Below, piece by piece: positions 36,384 to 44,451 of a stretch of 64,000 nucleotides of DNA. Numbering within the stretch: position 1 is the stretch's first letter; each line of letters starts with the position of its first letter. The translations under genes and the position numbers were made by a program. Under the pieces are notes generated by a model that ran no database searches, was not told the origin of the DNA, and was given only the letters and a program-made list of their open reading frames with translations. The stretch comes from Flavobacterium praedii (lineage in GTDB: Bacteria; Bacteroidota; Bacteroidia; Flavobacteriales; Flavobacteriaceae). The stretch lies in assembly GCF_026810365.1 (NCBI RefSeq), contig NZ_CP113948.1:2629001-2693000 (forward strand), read 5' to 3'.

Positions 36384-36764
36384 ATGAATTTCACAAAATC
36401 AATTGCAATCATAGCGCTTTCGAGTTTGCTTTTTGCTAGTTGCAAAGACAACAAAACAGAAGCAAAAACAGAAACTGCTGAAACAGAAACTGCCGCACCG
36501 AAAGTCAAAAAGGAAATTGCTGCAGCCAATTTACAAACAGCAAGTTTCACAATCGAAGGAATGACTTGTGCTGAAGGATGTGCAGCAACAATTCAGGACG
36601 AATTAAACGGATTAGACGGTGTTCAAACTGCAAAAGTTGATTTTGACAAAAAACTGGCTACAGTTACTTTTGACAAAACGGTTCAAACTCCAGAAAGTCT
36701 GACCAAAGTAGTTCAAGCTACAGGCGATGGAAAAACATACAAAGTTTTGAATATGAAATCATAA
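36384..36764 (+). CDS. Lipoprotein with heavy-metal-associated domain
   Basis: 126 residues. The leader ends in the lipobox LFASC (Cys20). A charged Glu/Thr/Lys linker follows (to about 50), then one HMA domain. The metal loop reads GMTCAEGCAATI, so the Cys are spaced CxxxC instead of the usual CxxC. HMA domains bind Cu(I), Zn or Hg and pass it on. Here the domain would be tethered to a membrane outside the cytosol, so it may be a metal trap or chaperone. It is a single gene, followed by a shared terminator. Confidence 0.82.
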   Translation: MNFTKSIAIIALSSLLFASCKDNKTEAKTETAETETAAPKVKKEIAAANLQTASFTIEGMTCAEGCAATIQDELNGLDGVQTAKVDFDKKLATVTFDKTVQTPESLTKVVQATGDGKTYKVLNMKS

Positions 36765-36783
36765 AAAGACTTGACTTTTACAA

Positions 36784-36816
36784 AAAAAGCATTCGTTATT
36801 GGCGAATGCTTTTTTT
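36784..36816. terminator. Bidirectional terminator
   Basis: AAAAAGCATTCG (36784-36795) pairs with CGAATGCTTTTT (36803-36814). It serves the convergent HMA gene and gldD. Confidence 0.85.
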
Positions 36817-36836
36817 ATTGATTTTAATATAGAATT

Positions 36837-37400
36837 TTATTTCCACTTCAAAGTTTCCATAAGGCGTTGCATGTCATTTTTGATATAACTTGCGGCTGGC
36901 ATAATGGAATCAAAATTGGGTTTGGCATAAAAATAAACCGAACCCGTTACGAAATGCTTTATACTATCAGTAGCATAAAACTGTGAATTGGTAGCAGCGT
37001 TTCCATCGACTTGATAAAACATACCGTAGACTTTTTTGTCTGGATTTATATACGGTTGTTCCAATATATCATCGGCTTTGATAACGTGCTCATAAGTTAA
37101 TTTCTGAGCGTCTCTAAGTAATTTATTCATATTATTACTTACGGGTTTATAAGTCAAATAAATAGTCGCTTTCATTTTTGGATAGGTAATCGAATAACCG
37201 CAATCTTTATCTTCCTTAACAATTGCTTTTGAATTCATATCAAATTCAAATGGACAATTTCCTTTATAAGTAATATAATCTGCTTCAGGATAATCCAGTC
37301 GTAAGTAACTGGAAGGTTTTGGCAAAACATCATTTTTACACCCTACTACAGAAAAGAAGAATACAAAGAGTAGTCCTATGACAGTAATTTTTTTAAGCAT
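36837..37400 (-). CDS. gldD: Gliding motility lipoprotein GldD
   Basis: 187 residues from the ATG at 37400 (MLKKITVIG; lipobox VVGC, Cys21). The upstream TTG at 37415 would start inside gldE. LPKPSSYLRLDYPEADY, NCPFEFD, ITYPKMKATIYLTYKP and YFYAKPNFDS are GldD family blocks. GldD is needed for gliding in Flavobacterium johnsoniae, probably through type IX secretion or its assembly, but its biochemical role is unknown. It starts 7 bases after the gldE stop, which is the known gene order. Confidence 0.92.
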   Translation of the reverse strand: MLKKITVIGLLFVFFFSVVGCKNDVLPKPSSYLRLDYPEADYITYKGNCPFEFDMNSKAIVKEDKDCGYSITYPKMKATIYLTYKPVSNNMNKLLRDAQKLTYEHVIKADDILEQPYINPDKKVYGMFYQVDGNAATNSQFYATDSIKHFVTGSVYFYAKPNFDSIMPAASYIKNDMQRLMETLKWK

Positions 37401-37407
37401 TTTTATT

Positions 37408-38703
37408 TTATTCAATTGTTACTTTAATTTGTTTAACTCGCTTTTGATCAACAGATTCAATCACAAACGTACAGTTTTCGAAAACCATTTTTTGCCCTTT
37501 TTTAGGGAAATTACCTAAAATCTCTAGAATAAAACCAGCCAAAGTTTCTGCTTCTCCTTTTTGTTCATCGAATAAATCTTCATCTACATCAATAATTCTG
37601 TAAAAATCCTTTAAATTTATTTTGCCTTCAAAAATATAATTTTTATCATCTATTTTTGAAAAATTAACAGGGGCATCGTCAAATTCATCGCTAATCTCAC
37701 CAACTATCTCTTCTATTACATCTTCTAAGGAAACTAATCCTGAAGTTCCTCCATATTCATCGACAACAATAGCCAAATGGCTTTTCATACTCTGAAAGTC
37801 TTTGAGCAAATTATCCAGTTTTTTATTTTCGGGTACAAAAAACGGCTCTCGCAATAAGGTTGTCCATTCAAACGCTGCATCATTAATAAAAGGAAGCAAA
37901 TCTTTAACAAATAAAACACCTTCTATTTGATCAATATTATCTCGATATACTGGAATTCTAGAGAATCCCTTTTCTATTATTTTGACACAAATTTCAGCAA
38001 ATGGTTCCGTGATTTCCAAAGCAAAAACGTCAATTCTCGGGCTCATTACCTGCTTGGTATCGGTATTCCCAAAAGAGACAATCCCTTCCAATATTTTCTG
38101 CTCTTCGGTTGAAGTTTCATCAGTAGCGGTTAATTCTAAAGCTTGAGACAACTGGTCTATTGAAAAATTTGATTTTTGTTTACCCAATTTATTTTGCAAA
38201 AATAAAGTTACCGAACGCATTGGCGTACTTATAGGTGATAAGATTTTATCCAATCCAGAAATAGGGTAAGCAATTAGTTGAGCAAATTTTATATTATTAC
38301 GACTGGCGTAAACTTTGGGTAAAACTTCACCAAAAAGCAATAACAAGAAAGTAACCAAAATCACTTCCGCTATAAATTTTAAAACTGGAGAATGTATCGT
38401 TGCAAAAACATCTTTTCCAACAAAAGAAAACAAAATAACAACTGCTATATTTATAAAATTGTTGGCTACTAGTAATGTCGCTAAGAGTTTTTTTGGTTTC
38501 TCCAAAAGGGCTGAAATTATTTTTCCTTTTGAATTATTTTCTAAAATAGCATCCTCTAAATCTTTTTGTGATAAGGAAAACAATGCAACTTCGGCACCTG
38601 AAACTAATGCAGAACAGAATAACAAAATTATGATTCCGATAAAACCGAAAACTAAAGTAAAATCAACTTGAGAAGCAATCTCTAAACTGGGCTCTGGGTC
38701 CAA
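37408..38703 (-). CDS. gldE: Gliding motility-associated protein GldE
   Basis: 431 residues starting at TTG (TTGGACCCAGAGCCC); no ATG or GTG lies between the upstream stop and this codon. Layout: a CNNM/DUF21 membrane domain with about four helices (15-160), two CBS domains (MSPRIDVFALE... to VEEIVGEISDEFDD), and a C-terminal CorC/HlyC transporter-associated domain. The family moves or senses divalent cations. GldE works with GldD in gliding. It lies 23 bases downstream of ssb and 7 bases before gldD. Confidence 0.93.
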   Translation of the reverse strand: MDPEPSLEIASQVDFTLVFGFIGIIILLFCSALVSGAEVALFSLSQKDLEDAILENNSKGKIISALLEKPKKLLATLLVANNFINIAVVILFSFVGKDVFATIHSPVLKFIAEVILVTFLLLLFGEVLPKVYASRNNIKFAQLIAYPISGLDKILSPISTPMRSVTLFLQNKLGKQKSNFSIDQLSQALELTATDETSTEEQKILEGIVSFGNTDTKQVMSPRIDVFALEITEPFAEICVKIIEKGFSRIPVYRDNIDQIEGVLFVKDLLPFINDAAFEWTTLLREPFFVPENKKLDNLLKDFQSMKSHLAIVVDEYGGTSGLVSLEDVIEEIVGEISDEFDDAPVNFSKIDDKNYIFEGKINLKDFYRIIDVDEDLFDEQKGEAETLAGFILEILGNFPKKGQKMVFENCTFVIESVDQKRVKQIKVTIE

Positions 38704-38726
38704 ATTAAAATGAATTAGTTAAACAA

Positions 38727-39167
38727 TTAAAACGGCAAGTCATTGATAGGCAAACCGTTATTTTGAGGGTCAAAGTTAGTGTTTTTTGTGGATTCAGAAG
38801 AATTTATTGCTTTATTGCTTTCGGTATCTTTTTTGGTGGTCAAAAAAGTAAACTCGGTTACTTGAATTTCTATGGTATGTTTGGTAGAACCATCTTCAGC
38901 TTGCCATTGTCTGGATTTGATACGCCCCTCAACGTAAATCTTATCTCCCTTAGAAAGGTATTTTTCACATATTTCGGCGGCTTTATTACGCACTACTAGA
39001 TTGTGCCACTCCGTAGAAGTGATTTTTTCATTGGTGGTTTTATTGACATACACTTCATTGGTAGCCAATTGAAATCTTCCAATGCAGTTTCCCCCGTCAA
39101 AATAATGCATTTTGACATCGTCACCAAGATGACCTATAAGCATTACTTTATTTAATGTTCCGTTCAT
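38727..39167 (-). CDS. ssb: Single-stranded DNA-binding protein
   Basis: 146 residues. An OB fold (MNGTLNKVMLIGHLGDDVKMHYF..., STEWHNLVVRNKAAEICEKYLSKGDKIYVEGRIKSRQW) is followed by a short Asn/Ser linker and the tip NDLPF that recruits replication and repair enzymes. It coats ssDNA during replication. A -7-like TACCTTTG is at 39187-39194. The order ssb-gldE-gldD with mutY upstream is that of Flavobacterium johnsoniae. Confidence 0.96.
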   Translation of the reverse strand: MNGTLNKVMLIGHLGDDVKMHYFDGGNCIGRFQLATNEVYVNKTTNEKITSTEWHNLVVRNKAAEICEKYLSKGDKIYVEGRIKSRQWQAEDGSTKHTIEIQVTEFTFLTTKKDTESNKAINSSESTKNTNFDPQNNGLPINDLPF

Positions 39168-39305
39168 GATTGAGTGGTATTTCTACCAAAGGTACATTAT
39201 TTTTTGAAAAGTATTTTTATGCGATTTCTATAAAAAATCAGTTCCAATTCTATATTCCTAAAATACTTCGTCTTACAAATTTAGAATCACCCTTTATACA
39301 AAAAA

Positions 39306-40475
39306 CTACTTCCCACTTTTTTTAATCAAAGCCCAAACACTTTCGTTAAAATTAGCTTTATTTATCCCTGTTAGTTTTTCCAATACTTTAAAATAGTTGT
39401 CATTGGTTTTTTCATATTTACCACAATTCAACAATTCAATAACAGCTGTAAAGCCTTTTTCTTTTTCGATTTTATCAACGATTAAAGCGTTAATCAAATA
39501 ACTTACTATTAAATGTTTTTCTTTGCTTTCGCCAAAATTATAAAAACCATCGTACAAGTTTAACCAATCGGATTTGGGATTGGAAGCTACTTTTTCTTTA
39601 AATGTTTTGAGGATTTGCGACCAACTAATCCCCCAGCTTCCACCATAAAGATAAGCACAACCTTCATCTACGGGTTTGTTGATTGTATTTTTGGGAAAGG
39701 CATTTCGAACCCTTTCGTGCCATAAATCGTGTGGATCAAATCCGTTGAAATTGGTATTGTATGTTCCATTTACCAATAAAGTGGTGTTATTTTCATTGGC
39801 ATTAATTGTACCAACAGAGCGTCCATTGTATTCTAATTTGTATAAAACCCCAATGTTTTGCATGACCTCTGGCATATCATTACAGCCATACCAAACAATA
39901 TTACTTTGGGACGCGTTAAGCTTCTTATCAAAAAAAGCGATGTCTTTAACGTACTCTGTAGCTACTTTGGTATTTAGCTCTTTTTTGTAAAGAAAGGTAG
40001 AATTCCCAATTTTTTTAGTTTGCCAAGAAAGGGTATTTCTTTTTAATGGTGATAAAAAATAAAACTTATCATCCTTATATTTTGCTAAAAGTTCAAAACT
40101 GGCACACAATATTGGTGTGTTCTCATTTACACCTAAATAGGACAATTGCATAATAAAGTTGCTTAAGTCGATTTGAACCACATTGGTCAAATAGCCTTTG
40201 TAAAAATTATTATCTTTGAATTTCCCGCTTTTTTCGATTCCTTTCATTTCGTCCAAAAGGATAGAAGTTTCCAACAAATCTTCTTTCAAGATATAAGTAT
40301 TCTCTTTGTTGGGACTTTCTTTTTGATTTAAAAAACCATTTAAGGATTCCACCAATTGTTTAGCAACCAAAGTATCTTTTGGCAAAACAATATTTGCAGG
40401 AACAATTAAAGGATTGGTTTGTGCGAATACTGCTAATCCTAGATGCAGACTTAATAGAATAAATATTTTTTTCAA
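39306..40475 (-). CDS. Unknown secreted protein with HDxxH motif
   Basis: 389 residues, apparently starting at a TTG (40475), because the signal peptide MKKIFILLSLHLGLAVFAQ begins there and no ATG exists in frame before it. The first 200 residues are unrecognised. Then FDPHDLWHERVRN (His249 to His253) is followed 18 residues later by DEGCAYLYGG (Glu271). This resembles the HExxH...E layout of gluzincin metallopeptidases (peptidase MA group), except that the catalytic Glu is Asp. It may be a degenerate or inactive peptidase. It sits between mutY and ssb, which are adjacent in relatives, so it was probably inserted. Confidence 0.6.
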   Translation of the reverse strand: MKKIFILLSLHLGLAVFAQTNPLIVPANIVLPKDTLVAKQLVESLNGFLNQKESPNKENTYILKEDLLETSILLDEMKGIEKSGKFKDNNFYKGYLTNVVQIDLSNFIMQLSYLGVNENTPILCASFELLAKYKDDKFYFLSPLKRNTLSWQTKKIGNSTFLYKKELNTKVATEYVKDIAFFDKKLNASQSNIVWYGCNDMPEVMQNIGVLYKLEYNGRSVGTINANENNTTLLVNGTYNTNFNGFDPHDLWHERVRNAFPKNTINKPVDEGCAYLYGGSWGISWSQILKTFKEKVASNPKSDWLNLYDGFYNFGESKEKHLIVSYLINALIVDKIEKEKGFTAVIELLNCGKYEKTNDNYFKVLEKLTGINKANFNESVWALIKKSGK

Positions 40476-40650
40476 AATGATTGTTTTATGCTTGAAAGTT
40501 AAAATATCCAATTTAACAATCAAAACAGTTTAGCTATTATTTAAAATTAATGAAAAAAATCTAGAACCGAAGACTAAAAGTAAAACTGTCTATTAAAATT
40601 AATTTCTAATTAAATAGGATATGGCTGACTCGAAAATCTCTCGTTTCACG

Positions 40651-40768
40651 TGTGGGTGAGGGATGGAAGCAAGTTACCGAAGTAACGCGGACAGCCCGAC
40701 GCTATAAACCAATGGAGCCGAATGAGCGCCCCTATAATTTGGCTCCATTGGTTTATAGGGTCACCCCC
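40651..40768 (-). repeat. Structured repeat element A, copy 4
   Basis: Minus strand: GGGGGTGACC, hairpin 1 (CTATAAACCAATGGAGCC with GGCTCCATTGGTTTATAG, 18 bp perfect), CGTCGGGCTGTCCGC, GTTAC-TTCG-GTAAC, CTTCCATCCCTCACCCAC. The stem sequence is unlike the other copies, but the loop ends and flanks agree. It begins 9 bases after the mutY stop, in the sense direction. Confidence 0.78.
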
Positions 40769-40776
40769 AACTAACT

Positions 40777-41814
40777 TTACAATTCCTTTTCAATAAAATT
40801 ATGAATCACAATAGGGAATGGAAATGTTTTGACGGTTTCAATGTCAATTCCATTTTCGATTGCACCTTTTAGACTTGCTTTCCAAAACTTGATATGCAAG
40901 TGCTGATGCGAAAGTTTATGAATAATACTTTCTTCATTATATTCTAATAGACTCAAAATTTCATTTTCCTGAAAAAAATATTGCTGAATTTGTTGTGCTA
41001 TTGTGTCAAAATCTTCGACTTTATCAGTCTCAAACAAAGGGAATTCGTAGAGATTATGCCAGATTCCTTTGGCTGTTCTCTTTTGAATGATAGTGTTGCC
41101 AAAATCATCTGCTGCGACTATATAATTAAAGTAACGGTTTCGAACTTTGGTTTTCTTGGATTTTACAGGTAATTGATCGACTTTCTTTTTTTGCAAAGCG
41201 GCACAACTTGAATTGAAAACACAAATAGTACAATTAGGACTTTTGGGAACACATTGCAGAGCACCAAACTCCATAATGGCTTGGTTGAATTGTGCGGGAT
41301 TGTCTTTTGGCATTAATTCAAGAGCCAAAGCGGCGAATTCTTTTTTGGCGGAAGCTTGAGCAATATCAGTTTCTATATCAAAATAACGCGAAAGTAACCG
41401 AAATACATTTCCGTCTACCACAGGAACGCATTCATTATAGGAGAAAGATGCTATTGCGGCTGCGGTATAATCTCCAATTCCTTTCAGTTTTAACAAATCG
41501 TTATAATTATCAGGGAAAATGCCTCCCATTTCGAAAGCGACTGTTTGAGCTGTTTTGTGCAAATTTCTAGCACGAGAATAATATCCTAATCCTTGCCAAA
41601 GTTTTAGAACTTGCTCTTCATTGGCTTTTGCCAAATCAAAAACGGTTGGAAAAGCTGTTGTAAAAGAGAGAAAATAAGGCATTCCTTGGGTGACTCTTGT
41701 TTGTTGCAACATGATTTCGGAGAGCCAAATAGGGTATGGATTGGTTGTTTTTCGCCAAGGCAAATCGCGCTTGTTTTGTAAGTACCACTTTATTAACGTA
41801 TTATGAAATTTCAT
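40777..41814 (-). CDS. mutY: A/G-specific adenine glycosylase MutY
   Basis: 345 residues. MutY removes adenine opposite 8-oxoguanine. The helix-hairpin-helix LLKLKGIGDYTAAAIASF includes the catalytic-Asp region (PVVDGNVFRL). The iron-sulfur cluster is CVPKSPNCTICVFNSSC (CX6CX2CX5C). The C-terminal Nudix-like domain (KGIWHNLYEFPLFET) recognises 8-oxoG. It diverges from the HU gene and belongs to the mutY-ssb-gldE-gldD neighbourhood. Confidence 0.97.
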   Translation of the reverse strand: MKFHNTLIKWYLQNKRDLPWRKTTNPYPIWLSEIMLQQTRVTQGMPYFLSFTTAFPTVFDLAKANEEQVLKLWQGLGYYSRARNLHKTAQTVAFEMGGIFPDNYNDLLKLKGIGDYTAAAIASFSYNECVPVVDGNVFRLLSRYFDIETDIAQASAKKEFAALALELMPKDNPAQFNQAIMEFGALQCVPKSPNCTICVFNSSCAALQKKKVDQLPVKSKKTKVRNRYFNYIVAADDFGNTIIQKRTAKGIWHNLYEFPLFETDKVEDFDTIAQQIQQYFFQENEILSLLEYNEESIIHKLSHQHLHIKFWKASLKGAIENGIDIETVKTFPFPIVIHNFIEKEL

Positions 41815-41872
41815 TGTAAAATATTAGAAAACAAAAGTAATTGTTTATGTAATTAAAATTTAACGAATTAGG

Positions 41873-41904
41873 TTGATTTATTGTTTTTTAAATTCATATA
41901 TTTG
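41873..41904 (+). promoter_or_regulatory. HU gene promoter
   Basis: TTG (41873-41875), 21 bases, TATATTTG (41897-41904), ending 43 bases before the ATG. A strong match to the Bacteroidota consensus. Confidence 0.6.
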
Positions 41905-41947
41905 CAAACTCAAAAAAATTATTACAACATAATAAAAAGGAAAGAAA

Positions 41948-42238
41948 ATGACGAAAGCAGATATCGTAGCGAAGATTTCGGAAAAATTAGGTCTTGAAAA
42001 AGGAGACGTGCAAGCAACTGTAGAGACTTTTATGAACGAAGTAAAAAACTCACTTGAAACTGGTGACAATGTTTACTTAAGAGGTTTCGGAAGTTTTATC
42101 GTTAAAACAAGAGCTGAAAAAACTGGAAGAAATATTTCCAAAAATACCACTATCAAAATTCCAGCACACAACATTCCTGCTTTTAAACCTGCGAAAGTTT
42201 TTGTTGAAGGAGTTAAAGTAAACAACGAAGCAAAATAA
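41948..42238 (+). CDS. HU-family DNA-binding protein
   Basis: 96 residues, the normal HU/IHF length. MTKADIVAKISEKLGLEKGDVQATVETFMNEVK forms the helical dimer body. GFGSFIVKTRAEKTGRNISKNTTIKIPAHNIPAFKPAK is the beta-arm with the intercalating Pro. HU bends and compacts DNA. It has its own promoter and probably shares a transcript with the 30-residue basic protein 31 bases downstream. Confidence 0.95.
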   Translation: MTKADIVAKISEKLGLEKGDVQATVETFMNEVKNSLETGDNVYLRGFGSFIVKTRAEKTGRNISKNTTIKIPAHNIPAFKPAKVFVEGVKVNNEAK

Positions 42239-42269
42239 CACTATTAATTAATCATAAAATCTATTAGAT

Positions 42270-42362
42270 ATGCCAAGTGGTAAAAAAAGAAAGAGACATA
42301 AGGTAGCGACGCACAAACGTAAAAAAAGAGCGAGAGCTAACCGTCACAAAAAGAAAAAGTAG
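42270..42362 (+). CDS. 30-residue basic protein, probable small ribosomal protein
   Basis: Begins MPSGKKRKRHKVATHKRK and ends HKKKK; more than half of its residues are Lys, Arg or His. I recognise the pattern as a small protein found widely in Bacteroidota. It looks like a ribosomal component, comparable in size to THX and in composition to the C-terminus of mitochondrial mS38, but the exact assignment is uncertain. It follows the HU gene closely. Its TAG stop lies inside the stem of the terminator. Confidence 0.75.
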   Translation: MPSGKKRKRHKVATHKRKKRARANRHKKKK

Positions 42363-42381
42363 TTTTAAACTACTTTTTTCT
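42354..42381 (+). terminator. Terminator overlapping a stop codon
   Basis: AAAGTAGTTT and AAACTACTTT form a near-perfect palindrome followed by a T-rich tract. The TAG stop of the 30-residue gene lies in the left arm. Confidence 0.75.
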
Positions 42382-42414
42382 TTTTTAAGTTCATTGAAAT
42401 TTGGGAAAACAGTT

Positions 42415-42570
42415 TGCAGAATCCAGTTTTTAGAAAGCAGTCAAAAATTGCAATCTAAGATCCTGATTCTGCAATCTAAAATCCCTCCCGGGTACAATAC
42501 CTGTTAAATTATTGTTTAATCCATCTGTAAATAAGATTTCAGATTGCAGATTGTAGGTTGCAGATTTCAT
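42415..42570. repeat. Degenerate TGCAGA/TGCAATCT repeats
   Basis: The gap before rng contains scattered copies of TTGCAATCTAA, CTGCAATCTAAAAT and, inverted, AGATTGCAGATTGTAGG and TTGCAGATT. They could pair into a loose hairpin. I see no gene here. Confidence 0.4.
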
Positions 42571-42629
42571 AAAATCCAAACTCTATTATTTAAACTCTAT
42601 TATCTAAAAATACAGATAAAAATTTACAA

Positions 42630-44174
42630 ATGAATAAAGAATTAATCATTCGATCTAGTTCTGATTTCGTAGATTTTGCCTTATTAAAAGATGGAAAACT
42701 AATTGAATTACACAAGGAAGAAGAGAAAAGCAATTTTCAAGTAGGCGATATTTTTATTGCCAAAATAAGAAAACCCGTTGCTGGACTTAACGCTGCTTTT
42801 GTAAATGTAGGCTTCGAAAAAGATGCTTTTTTACATTATCACGATTTAGGTCCAAACCTAGCTTCCCAACTGAAATTCATAAAACTTGTAAGCGCAGGTA
42901 AAATAAAAGATTTCTCCCTAAAAACCTTTCAGTTTGAAAAAGAAATAGACAAAAATGGCACGATTACAGATGTAATTAGTGCTAATCAGTCTGTTTTGGT
43001 ACAAGTTGTCAAAGAACCAATATCAACCAAAGGGCCAAGAATAAGCGCAGAGCTTTCTCTAGCCGGAAGATTTATTGTTTTGGTTCCGTTTTCTGACCGC
43101 GTTTCTATTTCACAAAAAATAGAAGACAAAAAAGAAAAGGAACGTTTGAAACGTCTTGTACAATCTGTCAAACCAAAAGGATTTGGTGTTATTGTTCGCA
43201 CAGTAGCCGAAGGCAAAAGTACAGTAGAATTAGAAAAAGATTTGCAGAACCTGCTTAGCAGATGGAATGCAATGTGTAAAAAATTACCAACTGCTCATCA
43301 TCCTTCCAAAGTATTAGGAGAGCTCAACAGAGCTTCTTCGATATTAAGAGATGTATTTAATGATACCTTCAGTGGTATTCAGATCGATGATGAAGAGTTG
43401 TACAACCAAACAAAGGATTACCTGCAAGAAATTGCACCATCCAAACAATCAATTGTTAAGTTCTATCAGTCCAAAGACACCCCGATTTTTGAGAAATACA
43501 ATATAGAGAGACAAATCAAAACTTCATTTGGAAAAACCGTTTCCATGAGTAAAGGGGCTTACCTTATCATAGAACACACCGAAGCTCTGCACGTTATAGA
43601 CGTAAACAGCGGAAACCGTTCTAACAAAGCTACCAACCAAGAGGACACAGCAATGGAAGTAAATATGATTGCAGCCGCCGAAATAGCAAGACAATTACGT
43701 CTTCGTGATATGGGCGGAATCATAGTTGTCGATTTTATCGATATGTCTAATCCAGAAAATCGTAAAGTCTTGTTCGACTTCTTGAGAGAAGAAATGAGCG
43801 ACGATAAAGCAAAACATAAAATCTTACCACCGAGTAAATTTGGGTTGGTCCAAATTACCAGACAACGCGTAAGACCAGAAGTAAACATTAAAACTAGAGA
43901 AGAAGATCCAAACAATGAACATGGCGAAATTGAAGCGCCAATTTTAATCATTGACAAAATTGCTTCTGATTTGGAAAGAGTTTTAAAAATCCACAAAAAC
44001 GTGGTACTCAACGTACACCCGTTTGTGGCTGCATACCTCAGTAAAGGTTTTCCATCAATACGTTCAAAATGGTTTTTTGAACATAAAAAATGGGTAAAAA
44101 TCATACCACGTGACGCTTACACGTATTTAGAATATCATTTCTACGACAAAAAAGGAAATGTTATCAAAGAATAA
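42630..44174 (+). CDS. rng: Ribonuclease E/G family protein
   Basis: 514 residues, RNase G length, without the long RNase E scaffold tail. An N-terminal S1 domain (GDIFIAKIRKPVAGLNAAFVNVGFEKDAFLHYHD) precedes the 5'-sensor and the DNase I-like catalytic region with the metal-binding Asp in HVIDVNSGN and VVDFIDM. It cuts single-stranded A/U-rich RNA during rRNA and mRNA processing. The last 100 residues include the small C-terminal domain. It is a single gene with a strong terminator. Confidence 0.95.
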   Translation: MNKELIIRSSSDFVDFALLKDGKLIELHKEEEKSNFQVGDIFIAKIRKPVAGLNAAFVNVGFEKDAFLHYHDLGPNLASQLKFIKLVSAGKIKDFSLKTFQFEKEIDKNGTITDVISANQSVLVQVVKEPISTKGPRISAELSLAGRFIVLVPFSDRVSISQKIEDKKEKERLKRLVQSVKPKGFGVIVRTVAEGKSTVELEKDLQNLLSRWNAMCKKLPTAHHPSKVLGELNRASSILRDVFNDTFSGIQIDDEELYNQTKDYLQEIAPSKQSIVKFYQSKDTPIFEKYNIERQIKTSFGKTVSMSKGAYLIIEHTEALHVIDVNSGNRSNKATNQEDTAMEVNMIAAAEIARQLRLRDMGGIIVVDFIDMSNPENRKVLFDFLREEMSDDKAKHKILPPSKFGLVQITRQRVRPEVNIKTREEDPNNEHGEIEAPILIIDKIASDLERVLKIHKNVVLNVHPFVAAYLSKGFPSIRSKWFFEHKKWVKIIPRDAYTYLEYHFYDKKGNVIKE

Positions 44175-44179
44175 ATTAA

Positions 44180-44214
44180 AAACCGTCTCATTTTTTTAAT
44201 GAGACGGTTTTTTT
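44180..44214 (+). terminator. rng terminator
   Basis: AAACCGTCTCATT (44180-44192) pairs with AATGAGACGGTTT (44198-44210), followed by TTTT. Confidence 0.88.
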
Positions 44215-44241
44215 GTGCCTTATTGTGAAGGAAGCAAAGTA

Positions 44242-44335
44242 ACTAGGAATAATTTCATCTGTTCGTTACAATGTCATGTGCAGAACACTGCCACATAAGG
44301 ATTTTTACTGCCATCTGGGCTAGAAACATTCGCTA
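44242..44335 (+). repeat. Structured repeat element B, copy 3 (degenerate)
   Basis: CTAGGAATAATTTCATCTG, TTCGTTACAATG, an internal hairpin around CAGAACACTG, then AAGGATTTTTACTGCCATC and TGGGCTAG. The core blocks match the other copies, but the outer stem pairs poorly, so this copy looks decayed. It lies between rng and the PAP2 gene. Confidence 0.55.
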
Positions 44336-44451
44336 TCAAAACAGCATGTTTCTTTACACTATATTTACGATTTCATCGAATTTTAATAATCTCATTTTAA
44401 TCAAGTAAAAACAGTAAGAGCTTACTTTTACCGTAATTAATTTCACGGAAA

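Noticed and set aside
38315..38671. 118-codon open frame on the plus strand
   Set aside because: It is antisense to the conserved membrane domain of gldE, with no recognisable features.
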